Below are positions 1-5,609 of a DNA stretch of 15,033 bases, piece by piece. This DNA comes from BOG-1363 sp043775355 (GTDB lineage: Bacteria > Planctomycetota > UBA11346). Below the pieces are notes generated by a model that was not told the DNA's origin, made no database searches, and worked only from the letters and a program-made list of their open reading frames with translations. Each line of letters starts with the position of its first letter. Position 1 is the first letter of the stretch. Made by a program: the position numbers and the translations under genes. The stretch covers positions 1-15,033 of the forward strand of contig JAYVSL010000259.1 of NCBI GenBank assembly GCA_043775355.1, read 5' to 3'.

Positions 1-49
1 GGTTTTCCAGCTGATCGATAGAGCTTGCCGCCTGATCGTGGTCCGCCAT
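1..49 (-). CDS. 5' end of an unidentified gene, running off the left edge
   Basis: Reading leftwards from an ATG at 49-47 gives 16 open codons (MADHDQAASSIDQLEN) before the window ends. A strong Shine-Dalgarno GGAGGG sits 3-4 bases upstream, which supports this start. The peptide is hydrophilic and could open a coiled coil, as in small ZapB/SlyX-like proteins, but 16 residues are too few for an assignment. It is preceded on its strand by about 180 bases without a gene. Confidence 0.5.
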   Translation of the reverse strand, partial: MADHDQAASSIDQLEN

Positions 50-229
50 GTACCCTCCGTGGTCTCTGCGCCTTCGGCAGTAACGGTGAATACGACACAG
101 ACTTGATCGATAGTTACAGGCGGCTGAAACAACCGAAGAAAGTGTAGGGTTTATTCGACCTCACTTAGCTTTATTTCATTCTTTTTTTCATTGCTGATCG
201 CGCTGTTCGCGCTGTTCGCGCTGTTCGCG
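50..229. other. intergenic region between the partial gene and the coaB-like gene
   Basis: No gene is supported here. It holds the ribosome binding site of the leftward gene (53-58, CCCTCC on the plus strand) and an AT-rich T-run at 182-188. A promoter for the leftward gene is expected but no convincing -35/-10 pair stands out. I see no clear terminator hairpin for the gene ending at 230. Confidence 0.4.
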
Positions 230-231
230 CT
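199..231. repeat. short tandem repeat, 9-bp unit, about 3.6 copies
   Basis: The nonamer CGCGCTGTT occurs three times back to back (199-207, 208-216, 217-225), followed by a partial CGCGCT. It ends on the stop codon of the coaB-like gene (230-232), so copy-number slippage would mainly affect the region just past the gene. A nine-base unit keeps reading frame, so the repeat could also have grown as part of a former coding tail. Confidence 0.8.
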
Positions 232-868
232 AACTGCGCGCCAACATTTTCAAACGTGCGCTCAAGCTGTCGACCAGCGCTGCACGCTCAGCAAAATCGT
301 GAACACCATCAGCATCAACCAGCGCCTGCCGCTGGCCGCACAAACTGTTGGCCACGACAACCGCCGCGCCGACCCGCTGGCGCAACGATTCTGCAGCGGC
401 CACTACGGTCGCATGATCTTCGTATTTGAAGCCAACGATCGGACCGCTCAGTCCCCACGTGCGCAACTGATCGATCAGTTTGCTCGCTGGCTCCAAACGA
501 ATGCTGACGGCGCCAGCACGCGATGGCAGTTTTGCTCCTGCTGATAACCGCGTCGGCGTGCCATCAGGATCAATGACCACGTGCGCAACAGCGTAATCAT
601 TCACCGCCGCCGACATCACCACCACGCCGGTGGGATTCAGCGCAATCCAATTTTTGAGGGCAATTTCTAACTGCTCACGATCGATATATCGCTGAGCCGC
701 GACCGTCGGGCTGGCATCCATCCCAAGCAATAATTCAGCAACCAATCCCTGACGCTGAAGATTTTCTTTGAGCTGCACCGCGGTCGCACCACTGGCGGCA
801 ACGCTGATAAAACGTACCGCGTCCACCGCGATTCGCGGAGCTCCACCCACTAATAAAATCGGTCGCAT
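230..868 (-). CDS. CoaB-like phosphopantothenate-cysteine ligase domain protein
   Basis: This 212-residue protein matches the DNA/pantothenate metabolism flavoprotein C-terminal (CoaB) domain. Visible landmarks are a Rossmann-like N-terminus with GGAPR and VRFISVAASGATA (residues 8-30), where CoaB has its VRFI-N-SSG nucleotide-binding segment; SAAVNDYAV (86-94), equivalent to the conserved AAVADY stretch; AKLPS (112-116) at the KIKK position; and VGFKYE and VVANSL (145-176). CoaB joins cysteine to 4'-phosphopantothenate in coenzyme A synthesis. The usual bacterial enzyme is a CoaB half fused to a CoaC decarboxylase; here there is no CoaC half, so this is a stand-alone paralogue and its exact substrate is uncertain. 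ATG at 868 is the only good start. A lipoprotein gene lies 65 bp upstream on the same strand. Confidence 0.75.
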   Translation of the reverse strand: MRPILLVGGAPRIAVDAVRFISVAASGATAVQLKENLQRQGLVAELLLGMDASPTVAAQRYIDREQLEIALKNWIALNPTGVVVMSAAVNDYAVAHVVIDPDGTPTRLSAGAKLPSRAGAVSIRLEPASKLIDQLRTWGLSGPIVGFKYEDHATVVAAAESLRQRVGAAVVVANSLCGQRQALVDADGVHDFAERAALVDSLSARLKMLARS

Positions 869-933
869 GCGCCAGAGTGTGCCCGTGATATCGGCATCGC
901 AATCGCGATGAACGCCAGCGTTCAGTCGCCAGC

Positions 934-1350
934 TTAACCGTAAGGCGCTGCAACCACCGTCACGGTCACATATGATTCACGATAACCAGATGAAGTGCTA
1001 CACGAACACGCGTCGTAATCCCAATTGCTGTAGTACCAGGTGCGATAGCGCACGACATAAACACCAGGAGCACCTGGCGTGAAAACCGCCTCACGACCAT
1101 AGTCCGCCAAGACGTAACCGCCCGACGCGGACGTGACCATCCAATCCTGAGCGGTGATGGTAATCGATGCGTTATTGACCACGTAGGTTGACCCCAGCGA
1201 GGTCGACATGCCAGCATACAAAGCGTCTGGCTGGGCGTCCGTGTACACCGTCACCTGATAACTGGAATAACTACCATCATCGACCGCAACGTCATGACAG
1301 CCACTCAACCCCAGCAGACAACACACCAACAATGCAAGCGACCAACGCAT
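934..1350 (-). CDS. small predicted lipoprotein
   Basis: The 138-residue product begins MRW followed by a hydrophobic stretch and a lipobox LSGC ending at Cys18, a classic signal peptidase II site. Residue 19 is His, not Asp, so outer-membrane sorting is the default expectation. The mature part is rich in Ser, Thr, Tyr and Val and looks beta-stranded. It contains a PG(A)PGVYVVRYR segment resembling Ig-like/PKD-type strands and a short Cys pair (CSC, about residues 115-117). A purine-rich Shine-Dalgarno (AAGGGAA) lies upstream of the ATG at 1350. I do not recognise a named family; function unknown. It is followed by the coaB-like gene in the same direction and faces the LOG gene across a 149-bp divergent spacer. 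Confidence 0.7.
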   Translation of the reverse strand: MRWSLALLVCCLLGLSGCHDVAVDDGSYSSYQVTVYTDAQPDALYAGMSTSLGSTYVVNNASITITAQDWMVTSASGGYVLADYGREAVFTPGAPGVYVVRYRTWYYSNWDYDACSCSTSSGYRESYVTVTVVAAPYG

Positions 1351-1499
1351 AATTGATTCCCTTCATTCCGTAAATGACGTGATGCAAGGTTACTCTCGAC
1401 AGGCTCGTTCCAGCATCCATGCAAACGCTTCAGCCCGCTTTGGCTCCGCCGTTTTCACTGCGGGATTGCACGACCTGCGGCCGAATGCACGGTGCAAGC

Positions 1500-2045
1500 A
1501 TGACAGTCATGTGCGTTTTTTGCGGTTCCGCCAGCGGATCACGACCCCTTTACACCCAAGCGGCACGCGAGCTCGGCGCGCATTTAGCGCGACGGAAAAT
1601 CACCTTGGTCTATGGCGCCGCCAACTGTGGCCTGATGGCGGCAGTTGCTGACGCCGTGCTATCCGCCGGTGGCGAGGTCGAAGGCGTCATTCCCGAAGTC
1701 ATCGACCGCATGGATCTGACCCACCTCGCGCTCACGCGCTTGCACAAAGTCAGCACCATGCACCAACGTAAAGCCTTGATGGCCGATCTCGCAAATGGTT
1801 TTATCGCCATGCCCGGAGGAATCGGAACGCTGGACGAACTGTGCGAAATTCTGTGCTGGGCGCAGCTCGACCTCCACCGCAAACCGATCGGACTGCTCAA
1901 TACCGACGACTATTTCGACGGGTTACTAAAATTCTTACACCACGCCGTCAGCGAAGGATTTATGCGCCCGCTCGATGTAGAACGCTTGATAATCGAACGC
2001 GAACCAGCTGCGCTGCTCGATCGACTCGCGAATGCTTTCACGTAA
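1500..2045 (+). CDS. LOG-family cytokinin riboside 5'-monophosphate phosphoribohydrolase
   Basis: This 181-residue protein has the full signature of the LOG (Lonely Guy) / TIGR00730 family. It opens with VCVFCGS-like MCVFCGSASG (residues 4-13), has VYGAANCGLM with the Rossmann glycine region (37-46), the MHQRK motif (87-91) with the substrate-binding arginine, and the hallmark PGGIGTLDEL (105-114) with the catalytic glutamate. Members cleave the N-glycosidic bond of nucleoside 5'-monophosphates, releasing ribose 5-phosphate and a free base; in many bacteria the role is salvage or housekeeping rather than cytokinin production. An upstream in-frame ATG at 1419 would add 27 residues that do not fit the family; ATG 1500 or ATG 1509 is preferred. 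It ends 20 bp before a VapC remnant. Confidence 0.9.
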   Translation: MTVMCVFCGSASGSRPLYTQAARELGAHLARRKITLVYGAANCGLMAAVADAVLSAGGEVEGVIPEVIDRMDLTHLALTRLHKVSTMHQRKALMADLANGFIAMPGGIGTLDELCEILCWAQLDLHRKPIGLLNTDDYFDGLLKFLHHAVSEGFMRPLDVERLIIEREPAALLDRLANAFT

Positions 2046-2064
2046 CGTTCGCTTAACGCGCACC

Positions 2065-2130
2065 GCACACAACACCGCCGAATTCAAACGCATCCGCAGT
2101 TTGAAAGTCTTCGCTTGGACCAAGCGCTGA
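2065..2130 (+). pseudogene. C-terminal remnant of a VapC (PIN) toxin
   Basis: The 19 codons at 2071-2127 plus a TGA encode NTAEFKRIRSLKVFAWTKR. This matches the last 19 residues of the intact VapC at 2647-3054 except for three substitutions (V to I, L to F and D to A), and the DNA is clearly homologous. Nothing of the remaining ~115 residues of a PIN domain is visible upstream, because the LOG gene ends at 2045. It is therefore the tail of a second, diverged vapC that lost its body, and it lies just before a cas4 fragment. Confidence 0.8.
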
Positions 2131-2145
2131 TTTATTGAGGTCACC

Positions 2146-2193
2146 GAGCATGCGCACCGGCAGCAAGCCAGTGCTGCGCTCGCTTGCAGACAA
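2146..2193 (-). pseudogene. fragment of a second cas4 (Cas4-Cas1) N-terminus
   Basis: These 48 bp match 9435-9482 in the intact cas4-cas1 gene with two mismatches, both synonymous. On the minus strand the fragment encodes LSASERSTGLLPVRML, identical to residues 28-43 of the intact protein. Similarity stops abruptly on both sides. It has the same orientation as the main locus. Together with the csb2 fragment at 3059-3260 it represents the two sides of a csb2-cas4 junction. It has no function as it stands. Confidence 0.75.
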
Positions 2194-2430
2194 ACGAATT
2201 GGTCTATTCCAGCGGTACGACCAAGATGTACATCATGGCCAATCGCGTCCGCTCAGTCGCTGCCGCCTATCATGCGCCCGCCAAGAAAAAAAGCGCCGCC
2301 CCCGCAGGAAAATTGACCGCGCCCAAGCCACGGAAAACGAGCGTGCCGCATAACCTAAACACGGCGACAGCCCCTTGCCAATTCTTCTAAATCAGCCTGT
2401 TATTCCGCATAAATATCGTCCCCAGCTTGT
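2194..2430. other. unassigned stretch between the cas4 fragment and the motif
   Basis: An open frame continues on the plus strand to 2390, with a Lys/Ala/Pro-rich tail (residues such as KKKSAAPAGK and KPRKTS), and another is open on the minus strand, but neither has a good start or a recognisable family. It begins inside the cas4 fragment, so an intact native gene is unlikely. It may be debris from whatever lay between the relic cas4 and vapB. After about 2390 the sequence turns AT-rich. Confidence 0.35.
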
Positions 2431-2477
2431 AATCAATTAAATGCCTGTCCCTTTCTTTTCTTACCTTTCTTTTTCTT
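2431..2477. repeat. recurrent AT-rich motif plus pyrimidine tract, copy A
   Basis: AATCAATTAAATGCCTGTCC at 2431-2450 is identical, base for base, to 5610-5629 beside the transposase and CRISPR array. It is followed by a C/T-rich tract of about 27 bases (2451-2477). Partial copies cluster at 3261-3354. The truncated vapB begins right after this tract, so the motif lies at a breakpoint. Its identity is unknown; an end of a transposase-associated element is one possibility. Confidence 0.8.
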
Positions 2478-2479
2478 AA

Positions 2480-2650
2480 ACCGTACTGATCCGTCGTGAA
2501 GGCGATGCATTAATCATCGAACCCTTGCCAGCCGACTCGTGGGACGCCGTCTTTGCCGGCATCTTGCCTGACGCGACCATCGAACGCCCGCCACAACCAC
2601 CCATACCCAAAATCCGGCGCTGGGATAACCACGGAAATAAAGTCCGATGA
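2480..2650 (+). pseudogene. VapB-type antitoxin lacking its N-terminus
   Basis: A frame ending in TGA at 2648-2650 reads TVLIRREGDALIIEPLPADS then WDAVFAGILPD and onward, about 56 codons. The IRREGDALIIEP and DSWDAVF pieces are typical of the end of an AbrB/SpoVT-fold VapB and its toxin-wrapping tail. The frame is closed by TAA at 2477-2479 and has no ATG, so the DNA-binding N-terminal half is gone, replaced by the motif and pyrimidine tract. Its stop overlaps the vapC start (ATGA), the standard vapBC arrangement. A very short product from a non-canonical start cannot be excluded. Confidence 0.75.
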
Positions 2651-3054
2651 GCAACGGCATCTTGCTCGATACTGATCTGCTCATCGGCATTTTGCGCCGT
2701 CGCCAAGATGCGCGCAACTGGCTCGACCAACACCCGCGTAGCACCTGTCATATTTCCTCCATCAGCGTTTTCGAATTGTGGTCCGGAGTCTGTCTGGCTC
2801 GTGACCCTGCCCGCGAACAACTCAACGTCACTCATTTGCTCAGCAGTCTGGTGGTCATTCCCTTTGATAGCGTGGCGGCAGAACGCGCCGCCGACGTGCG
2901 CCAACACCTGGAAGCCAACGGCCTTTCGATTGGCACCTACGACACGCTGCTGGCTGGCCACGCCCTCGCTCATGGCTGGTCCATCGCCACGCATAACACC
3001 GCCGAATTCAAGCGCGTCCGTAGTCTCAAAGTGCTCGATTGGACCAAACGTTGA
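2647..3054 (+). CDS. vapC: VapC-type PIN-domain ribonuclease toxin
   Basis: The 135-residue protein is a normal-length PIN-domain toxin. The acidic metal-binding residues are visible: Asp8 in LLDTDLLIG, Glu43 in SVFELWSG and Asp99 in YDTLLAGHALAHG; the last motif reads ATHNTAEF, as is common in VapC proteins. Such toxins cleave specific RNAs (tRNA or rRNA) and are held inactive by VapB. The start overlaps the stop of the vapB remnant by ATGA, so it was built for translational coupling, but that antitoxin is headless. Because the catalytic residues are intact, the toxin is either silent, weakly expressed, neutralised by the residual VapB tail, or controlled by another antitoxin. A csb2 fragment starts four bases after its stop codon. 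Confidence 0.88.
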   Translation: MSNGILLDTDLLIGILRRRQDARNWLDQHPRSTCHISSISVFELWSGVCLARDPAREQLNVTHLLSSLVVIPFDSVAAERAADVRQHLEANGLSIGTYDTLLAGHALAHGWSIATHNTAEFKRVRSLKVLDWTKR

Positions 3055-3058
3055 TCTG

Positions 3059-3260
3059 TCAGGATTCGGCTGCGAAGAGGCCAAGGCCGAAGTGGGAAGC
3101 ATATCCGAGTACGATGGGACCGCTCACTGGCTCAGGAAAGATGAGGCGCAGACACCAGGGCGTGGTAACCGGCGGCTGTGGATGACCTGCACGGCGATCA
3201 CGTTTCCAGCCAAGGAAACCCCGATCGACCAAGGTCGCGCGCTCAATGATCTCGACGGTC
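3059..3260 (-). pseudogene. 3' fragment of a second csb2 (Cas5/Cas6-like)
   Basis: These 202 bp align without gaps to 9627-9828, the last 67 codons of the intact csb2, at about 87% identity by hand count (26 differences). The reading frame stays open and ends at the same TGA. The protein is conserved (IIERATLVDRGFLGWKRDR and the final LGYASHFGLGLFAAES) while the differences are largely synonymous or conservative (PEAVTGPLSL became PEPVSGPIVL). It thus diverged as a functional gene before being cut. The break at 3260/3261 coincides with the AT-rich motif. The fragment lies in the same orientation as the main locus and abuts vapC. Confidence 0.9.
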
Positions 3261-3354
3261 TAATTAAATGCCAAATGCCCCAATTAAATGTACGAATTAA
3301 ATTCCTGTCCTTTTCTTTTTGCGAATTAAATGCCTTTTCTTTTTCTTTTCTTTT
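3261..3354. repeat. cluster of degenerate AT-rich motif copies, copy B
   Basis: Four iterations of the AATTAAATG core occur within 94 bases: 3262-3272, 3282-3290, 3295-3320 (with the TTCCTGTCC and pyrimidine extension) and 3324-3354 (TGCC then a long T/C tract). It looks like repeated or nested insertion or slippage of the motif seen singly at 2431 and 5610. It terminates the csb2 fragment on its left and lies just upstream of the FitA-like antitoxin on its right. Confidence 0.8.
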
Positions 3355-3368
3355 GCTAGGTGACCGTC

Positions 3369-3617
3369 ATGGCGAATATCATCATTAATAATGTAGACGA
3401 AGAAGTCGTAGAATGGTTCCGTCGTCAGGCCAAGGCCCACCAGCGCAGCCTAGAAGATGAGATCCGCGCATTGATGGAACGCGAGGCTGGCCAACGGCAC
3501 ATGAAGTCCTGGCTCAAAAAAGCTGACCACCTGCGCCAGCAAATACCGCCATGGAAACCGGGAATGCCCACCGCCGTCGAATTGATTCGCGAAGGCCGTG
3601 AAGAAGACCGCGCTTGA
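3369..3617 (+). CDS. FitA-like ribbon-helix-helix antitoxin, toxin absent
   Basis: The 82-residue product starts MANIIINNVDEEVVEWFRRQ and continues AKAHQRSLEDEIRALMERE, the pattern of an Arc/FitA-type ribbon-helix-helix DNA-binding domain (beta strand NIIINNV, two helices, with SLEDEIRALM in the second). The C-terminal part (about residues 45-82) would wrap a PIN toxin of the FitB/VapC type. An in-frame ATG nine bases earlier (3360) is possible, but MANI is the family start. The expected toxin gene, normally overlapping or touching the stop, is not present; a 24-bp palindrome begins five bases after the stop codon. The upstream region is the motif cluster, so its native operator may be lost. 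Confidence 0.8.
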   Translation: MANIIINNVDEEVVEWFRRQAKAHQRSLEDEIRALMEREAGQRHMKSWLKKADHLRQQIPPWKPGMPTAVELIREGREEDRA

Positions 3618-3621
3618 CCAC

Positions 3622-3645
3622 CGCAAGTGCGGCCGCACTTGCGGC
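3622..3645. repeat. perfect 24-bp palindrome
   Basis: The two halves CCGCAAGTGCGG and CCGCACTTGCGG are exact reverse complements with no spacer. It lies five bases past the antitoxin stop, where a partner toxin should begin. It could be an operator for a dimeric regulator, a cruciform-forming recombination substrate, or a stem for transcription termination (no T-run follows). Confidence 0.85.
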
Positions 3646-3679
3646 CGTCACGCTTCCGTCTTTTACCGGCGCGCTGTAT

Positions 3680-3730
3680 TACTACGCGCCGAAACCTCCT
3701 TTTCACACGAAGATTTTTCGGCGCGTAGTA
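3680..3730. repeat. inverted repeat, 15-bp arms, 21-bp loop
   Basis: TACTACGCGCCGAAA (3680-3694) and TTTCGGCGCGTAGTA (3716-3730) are perfect reverse complements. With the palindrome at 3622 and the hairpin at 3770 it forms a cluster of three strong hairpins within 200 bases and without a gene. Such paired hairpins are reminiscent of REP/BIME-type units, and a REP-type transposase lies about 0.7 kb away, but I cannot match them to a known family. Confidence 0.85.
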
Positions 3731-3769
3731 CGTGGGGTTCGGGGCGAAGCCCTGAAACAACAGCATCAC

Positions 3770-3817
3770 AGCCCGGCTGAGCCGATCATGAACCTTTGGT
3801 TCCGGCTCTGCCGGGCT
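3770..3817. repeat. nested hairpin between convergent genes
   Basis: AGCCCGGCTGAGCC (3770-3783) pairs with GGCTCTGCCGGGCT (3804-3817) with one mismatch. A second small stem GAACC-TTT-GGTTC (3790-3802) sits in its loop. It lies between the plus-strand antitoxin and the minus-strand small protein, so it could act as a bidirectional terminator or be a REP-like unit. Confidence 0.8.
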
Positions 3818-3859
3818 GGGTTTAACATGAGATCGCCGCCTGTCGCACAGGTTATGTGC

Positions 3860-4066
3860 CTAGAATTCTTCCCATCTCTCATGCTGATGCAGCCACATCA
3901 CGTCCGCATTTCTTCGGATAAACTCTTCGACATCTAGGCCCTCGATAGTTGGCGGACGCCGAACCTTTTTCTGTTTCCCGTTAATAAACACGGTCATGAA
4001 CTCCGCCTTTCGGCTACGCCGTGCTGCCCGTTGTGCCGCAGATAATTTATTTTTCTTCTTGGACAT
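3860..4066 (-). CDS. small basic hypothetical protein
   Basis: The 68-residue protein has a Lys/Arg-rich N-terminus (MSKKKNKLSAAQRAARRSRK), a central FINGKQKKVRRPPTIEGLDV and a C-terminus FIRRNADVMWLHQHERWEEF. The internal consistency, a good start ATG at 4066 and a purine-rich upstream region (AGAGAAG) argue for a real gene. I recall similar short conserved hypotheticals with an FIRRNAD-WLHQ-E-W signature in proteobacteria, but no function is known to me. Positive charge suggests nucleic acid contact; this is inference. It lies downstream of a broken toxin gene on the same strand. Confidence 0.55.
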   Translation of the reverse strand: MSKKKNKLSAAQRAARRSRKAEFMTVFINGKQKKVRRPPTIEGLDVEEFIRRNADVMWLHQHERWEEF

Positions 4067-4096
4067 TTACTTCTCTACAGTCGTCGGTGCTGATCA

Positions 4097-4215
4097 TTAC
4101 TGATACCTAACAACCAGCAACAACGGACGACCAAGCGCAACGCCTAATTCCAGGGCCTCGCCAATGGGTCTGGTCGCCGCGATCAGCACCCGGTATCAAA
4201 GAACGTGACGATCAT
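4097..4215 (-). pseudogene. PIN-type toxin remnant, frameshifted and truncated
   Basis: From the ATG at 4215 the frame reads MIVTFFDTGC and stops at 4183-4185. Shifting frame by one base at the GGG near 4189 restores VLIAATRPIGEALELGVALG and continues to a TAA at 4097-4099. MIVTFFDT-VLIAAT is a typical PIN-toxin opening with the first catalytic Asp in FFDT, so a single G has probably been lost. Even with the frame repaired the product is only about 39 residues against the usual ~130, so the middle is missing. Its start overlaps the antitoxin stop by ATGA. Confidence 0.65.
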
Positions 4216-4433
4216 GCGCGGCCGTAACGATCACGGTCGAGTTCGGCATTAATGTCATCGAGCGTACAGGGCCGACCGAAATCAGCCGCCGAGCGCTCAG
4301 CCAACCCCAACAGATTGACAATGACTTGCTGACGGGCACGCGCCGCCCTTACCTGCGACTCGACATAGGCCATCACCTTGGCCCGAGCCTCCAACAGCGG
4401 TGTCGGAACCTGCCCTGTAATAAGTTCAGTCAT
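4212..4433 (-). CDS. putative antitoxin paired with the broken PIN toxin
   Basis: The likely product from ATG 4433 is 73 residues: MTELITGQVPTPLLEARAKV, a helical middle (VMAYVESQVRAARARQQVIV), and a tail ending CTLDDINAELDRDRYGRA. The small size, the helical character, the DINAELDR tail seen in many VapB-like antitoxins, and an ATGA overlap with a PIN toxin start support the call. An AAGGA Shine-Dalgarno about ten bases upstream favours ATG 4433 over the TTG at 4490 that would extend the frame. It starts 58 bp after the transposase stop on the same strand and may be co-transcribed. Family not identified with confidence. Confidence 0.6.
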   Translation of the reverse strand: MTELITGQVPTPLLEARAKVMAYVESQVRAARARQQVIVNLLGLAERSAADFGRPCTLDDINAELDRDRYGRA

Positions 4434-4490
4434 GGCAGCAGCATCCTTACACCGTTTCAGAGGCAACATCCTAAAACGCAGAACCTCCAA

Positions 4491-5576
4491 TTACGCCACG
4501 TCGGTTCGCTCCGCGCTCTTTTCCGTGCTTTTCTCGGCAAAGAGCGGACACCGATTACGTATCCATTGCAGGCCACGCTTTTTTGCCTCGACCGCGCAGA
4601 CTTTCGCGTGACCAAGCGCACTGGTGAACGCAAACATCCGCCAACCGAGCATCGTCGCCAGCCAAGCATCGACGCTCATATCCAGGCGCGCCAGAATCGG
4701 CGCTAAATCTGAGGGAATAACTCCGCGTTTACCGGCTTTCAAAAAGCGCCCGGTCGCATCCAACAGCGTCAAATAATCATCCGGAGTAAACATTTTATTC
4801 GCCAGCGGCTCGCCCACCTGGCAGCGCGCCAACGGAGTCAGCCACAAACCATCTTCCGCATGTTTGGCATTCGCCGCCAAGCCAACCTTAGCCAACAACG
4901 CGGCCGCTCGTTTCGGCTCACGACGTCGAATCTTTTCTGCCGCCCGATGACGATTGCGCGCATGAATACGCCGATAACCGCTAGTAAATTGCGAGTTCTC
5001 AGGGCGATCAGCCATCTTCGCACGAATAGGATTCAAATCGATATAGGCCAAACACGCAATCAACGCCGGCTGATCCAACAACAGCACCGAGTGAAAGCGG
5101 CCCTCCCAAAATGCGCCACGACAATCGTCCTCGCGATTCGCACGTCGAGCAATGGGCTCTTTAAATGCTTTCATAAACCAACCCAAATCCGCCAGCCGCG
5201 TACGCCACAAACTGACCTTAGCCGAATCTTTGGCCATCGCCGCGATTTCCTCATCGCTTGGCAACACCCCAGTCCCGTCACTCAAATACTTTCGCGGATA
5301 AACCGACACCCACCGACGAGCCACCTCCACCGCACTCCAAGTATGCGGAATTGCCGCATTCATCCGCACAATCACATGCACGTGATTACTCATCACCGCA
5401 TAACCCGCCACCTCTGCCGAAAAACACCTCGCCAAATACTGCAACCGCTCCTCCAACCACACCTTCCGATGCGCAAACCGATCCCCCGCCAAAAACGCCC
5501 GCCGCACACAACGAGACGTACAATGCACCCACGTCGGATGAGCGCGATCAAGAATTTTACGACGAGCCGTAGTCAT
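4491..5576 (-). CDS. REP-associated tyrosine transposase (Y1/HUH, RAYT)
   Basis: The 361-residue protein from ATG 5576 has the Y1 transposase pattern: VMSNHVHVIVR with the HUH histidines (His65, His67), GAFWEGRFHS (155-163), and LAYIDLNPIRA with the candidate catalytic Tyr178. HUH Y1 enzymes cut and rejoin single-stranded DNA at hairpin substrates; RAYT members are tied to REP elements. A C-terminal extension of about 170 residues (KIRRREPKRAAALLAKVGLA, MFTPDDYLTLLDATGRFLKA, GWRMFAFTSALGHA) is seen in one RAYT subgroup. A TTG at 5615 could add 13 residues, but ATG 5576 matches the family better. The AT-rich motif copy C lies 34 bp upstream of the ATG. The gene is intact and sits between the TA debris and the CRISPR array. 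Confidence 0.88.
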   Translation of the reverse strand: MTTARRKILDRAHPTWVHCTSRCVRRAFLAGDRFAHRKVWLEERLQYLARCFSAEVAGYAVMSNHVHVIVRMNAAIPHTWSAVEVARRWVSVYPRKYLSDGTGVLPSDEEIAAMAKDSAKVSLWRTRLADLGWFMKAFKEPIARRANREDDCRGAFWEGRFHSVLLLDQPALIACLAYIDLNPIRAKMADRPENSQFTSGYRRIHARNRHRAAEKIRRREPKRAAALLAKVGLAANAKHAEDGLWLTPLARCQVGEPLANKMFTPDDYLTLLDATGRFLKAGKRGVIPSDLAPILARLDMSVDAWLATMLGWRMFAFTSALGHAKVCAVEAKKRGLQWIRNRCPLFAEKSTEKSAERTDVA

Positions 5577-5609
5577 GGACGAGGAGCGTGACAAAGAACC
5601 AGCGGTGTC

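Noticed and set aside
191..544. 117-codon plus-strand open frame
   Set aside because: Antisense to the coaB-like gene; its start is just the tandem repeat giving an ALF-type peptide.
1419..1499. N-terminal extension of the LOG protein from ATG 1419
   Set aside because: The 27 extra residues do not resemble the family; the conserved CVFCGS start fits ATG 1500 or 1509.
2476..3102. 208-codon minus-strand open frame over vapBC
   Set aside because: It is the antisense shadow of vapB/vapC; the plus-strand product has PIN catalytic residues and an ATGA junction.
3618..3937. Possible toxin following the FitA-like antitoxin
   Set aside because: The downstream frame (AAALAAVTLPSF and on) runs through inverted repeats and shows no PIN motif.
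4860..5591. 243-codon plus-strand open frame
   Set aside because: It is antisense to the RAYT gene, which has clear HUH and Tyr motifs; the antisense product is Pro/His/Arg-rich with no domain.
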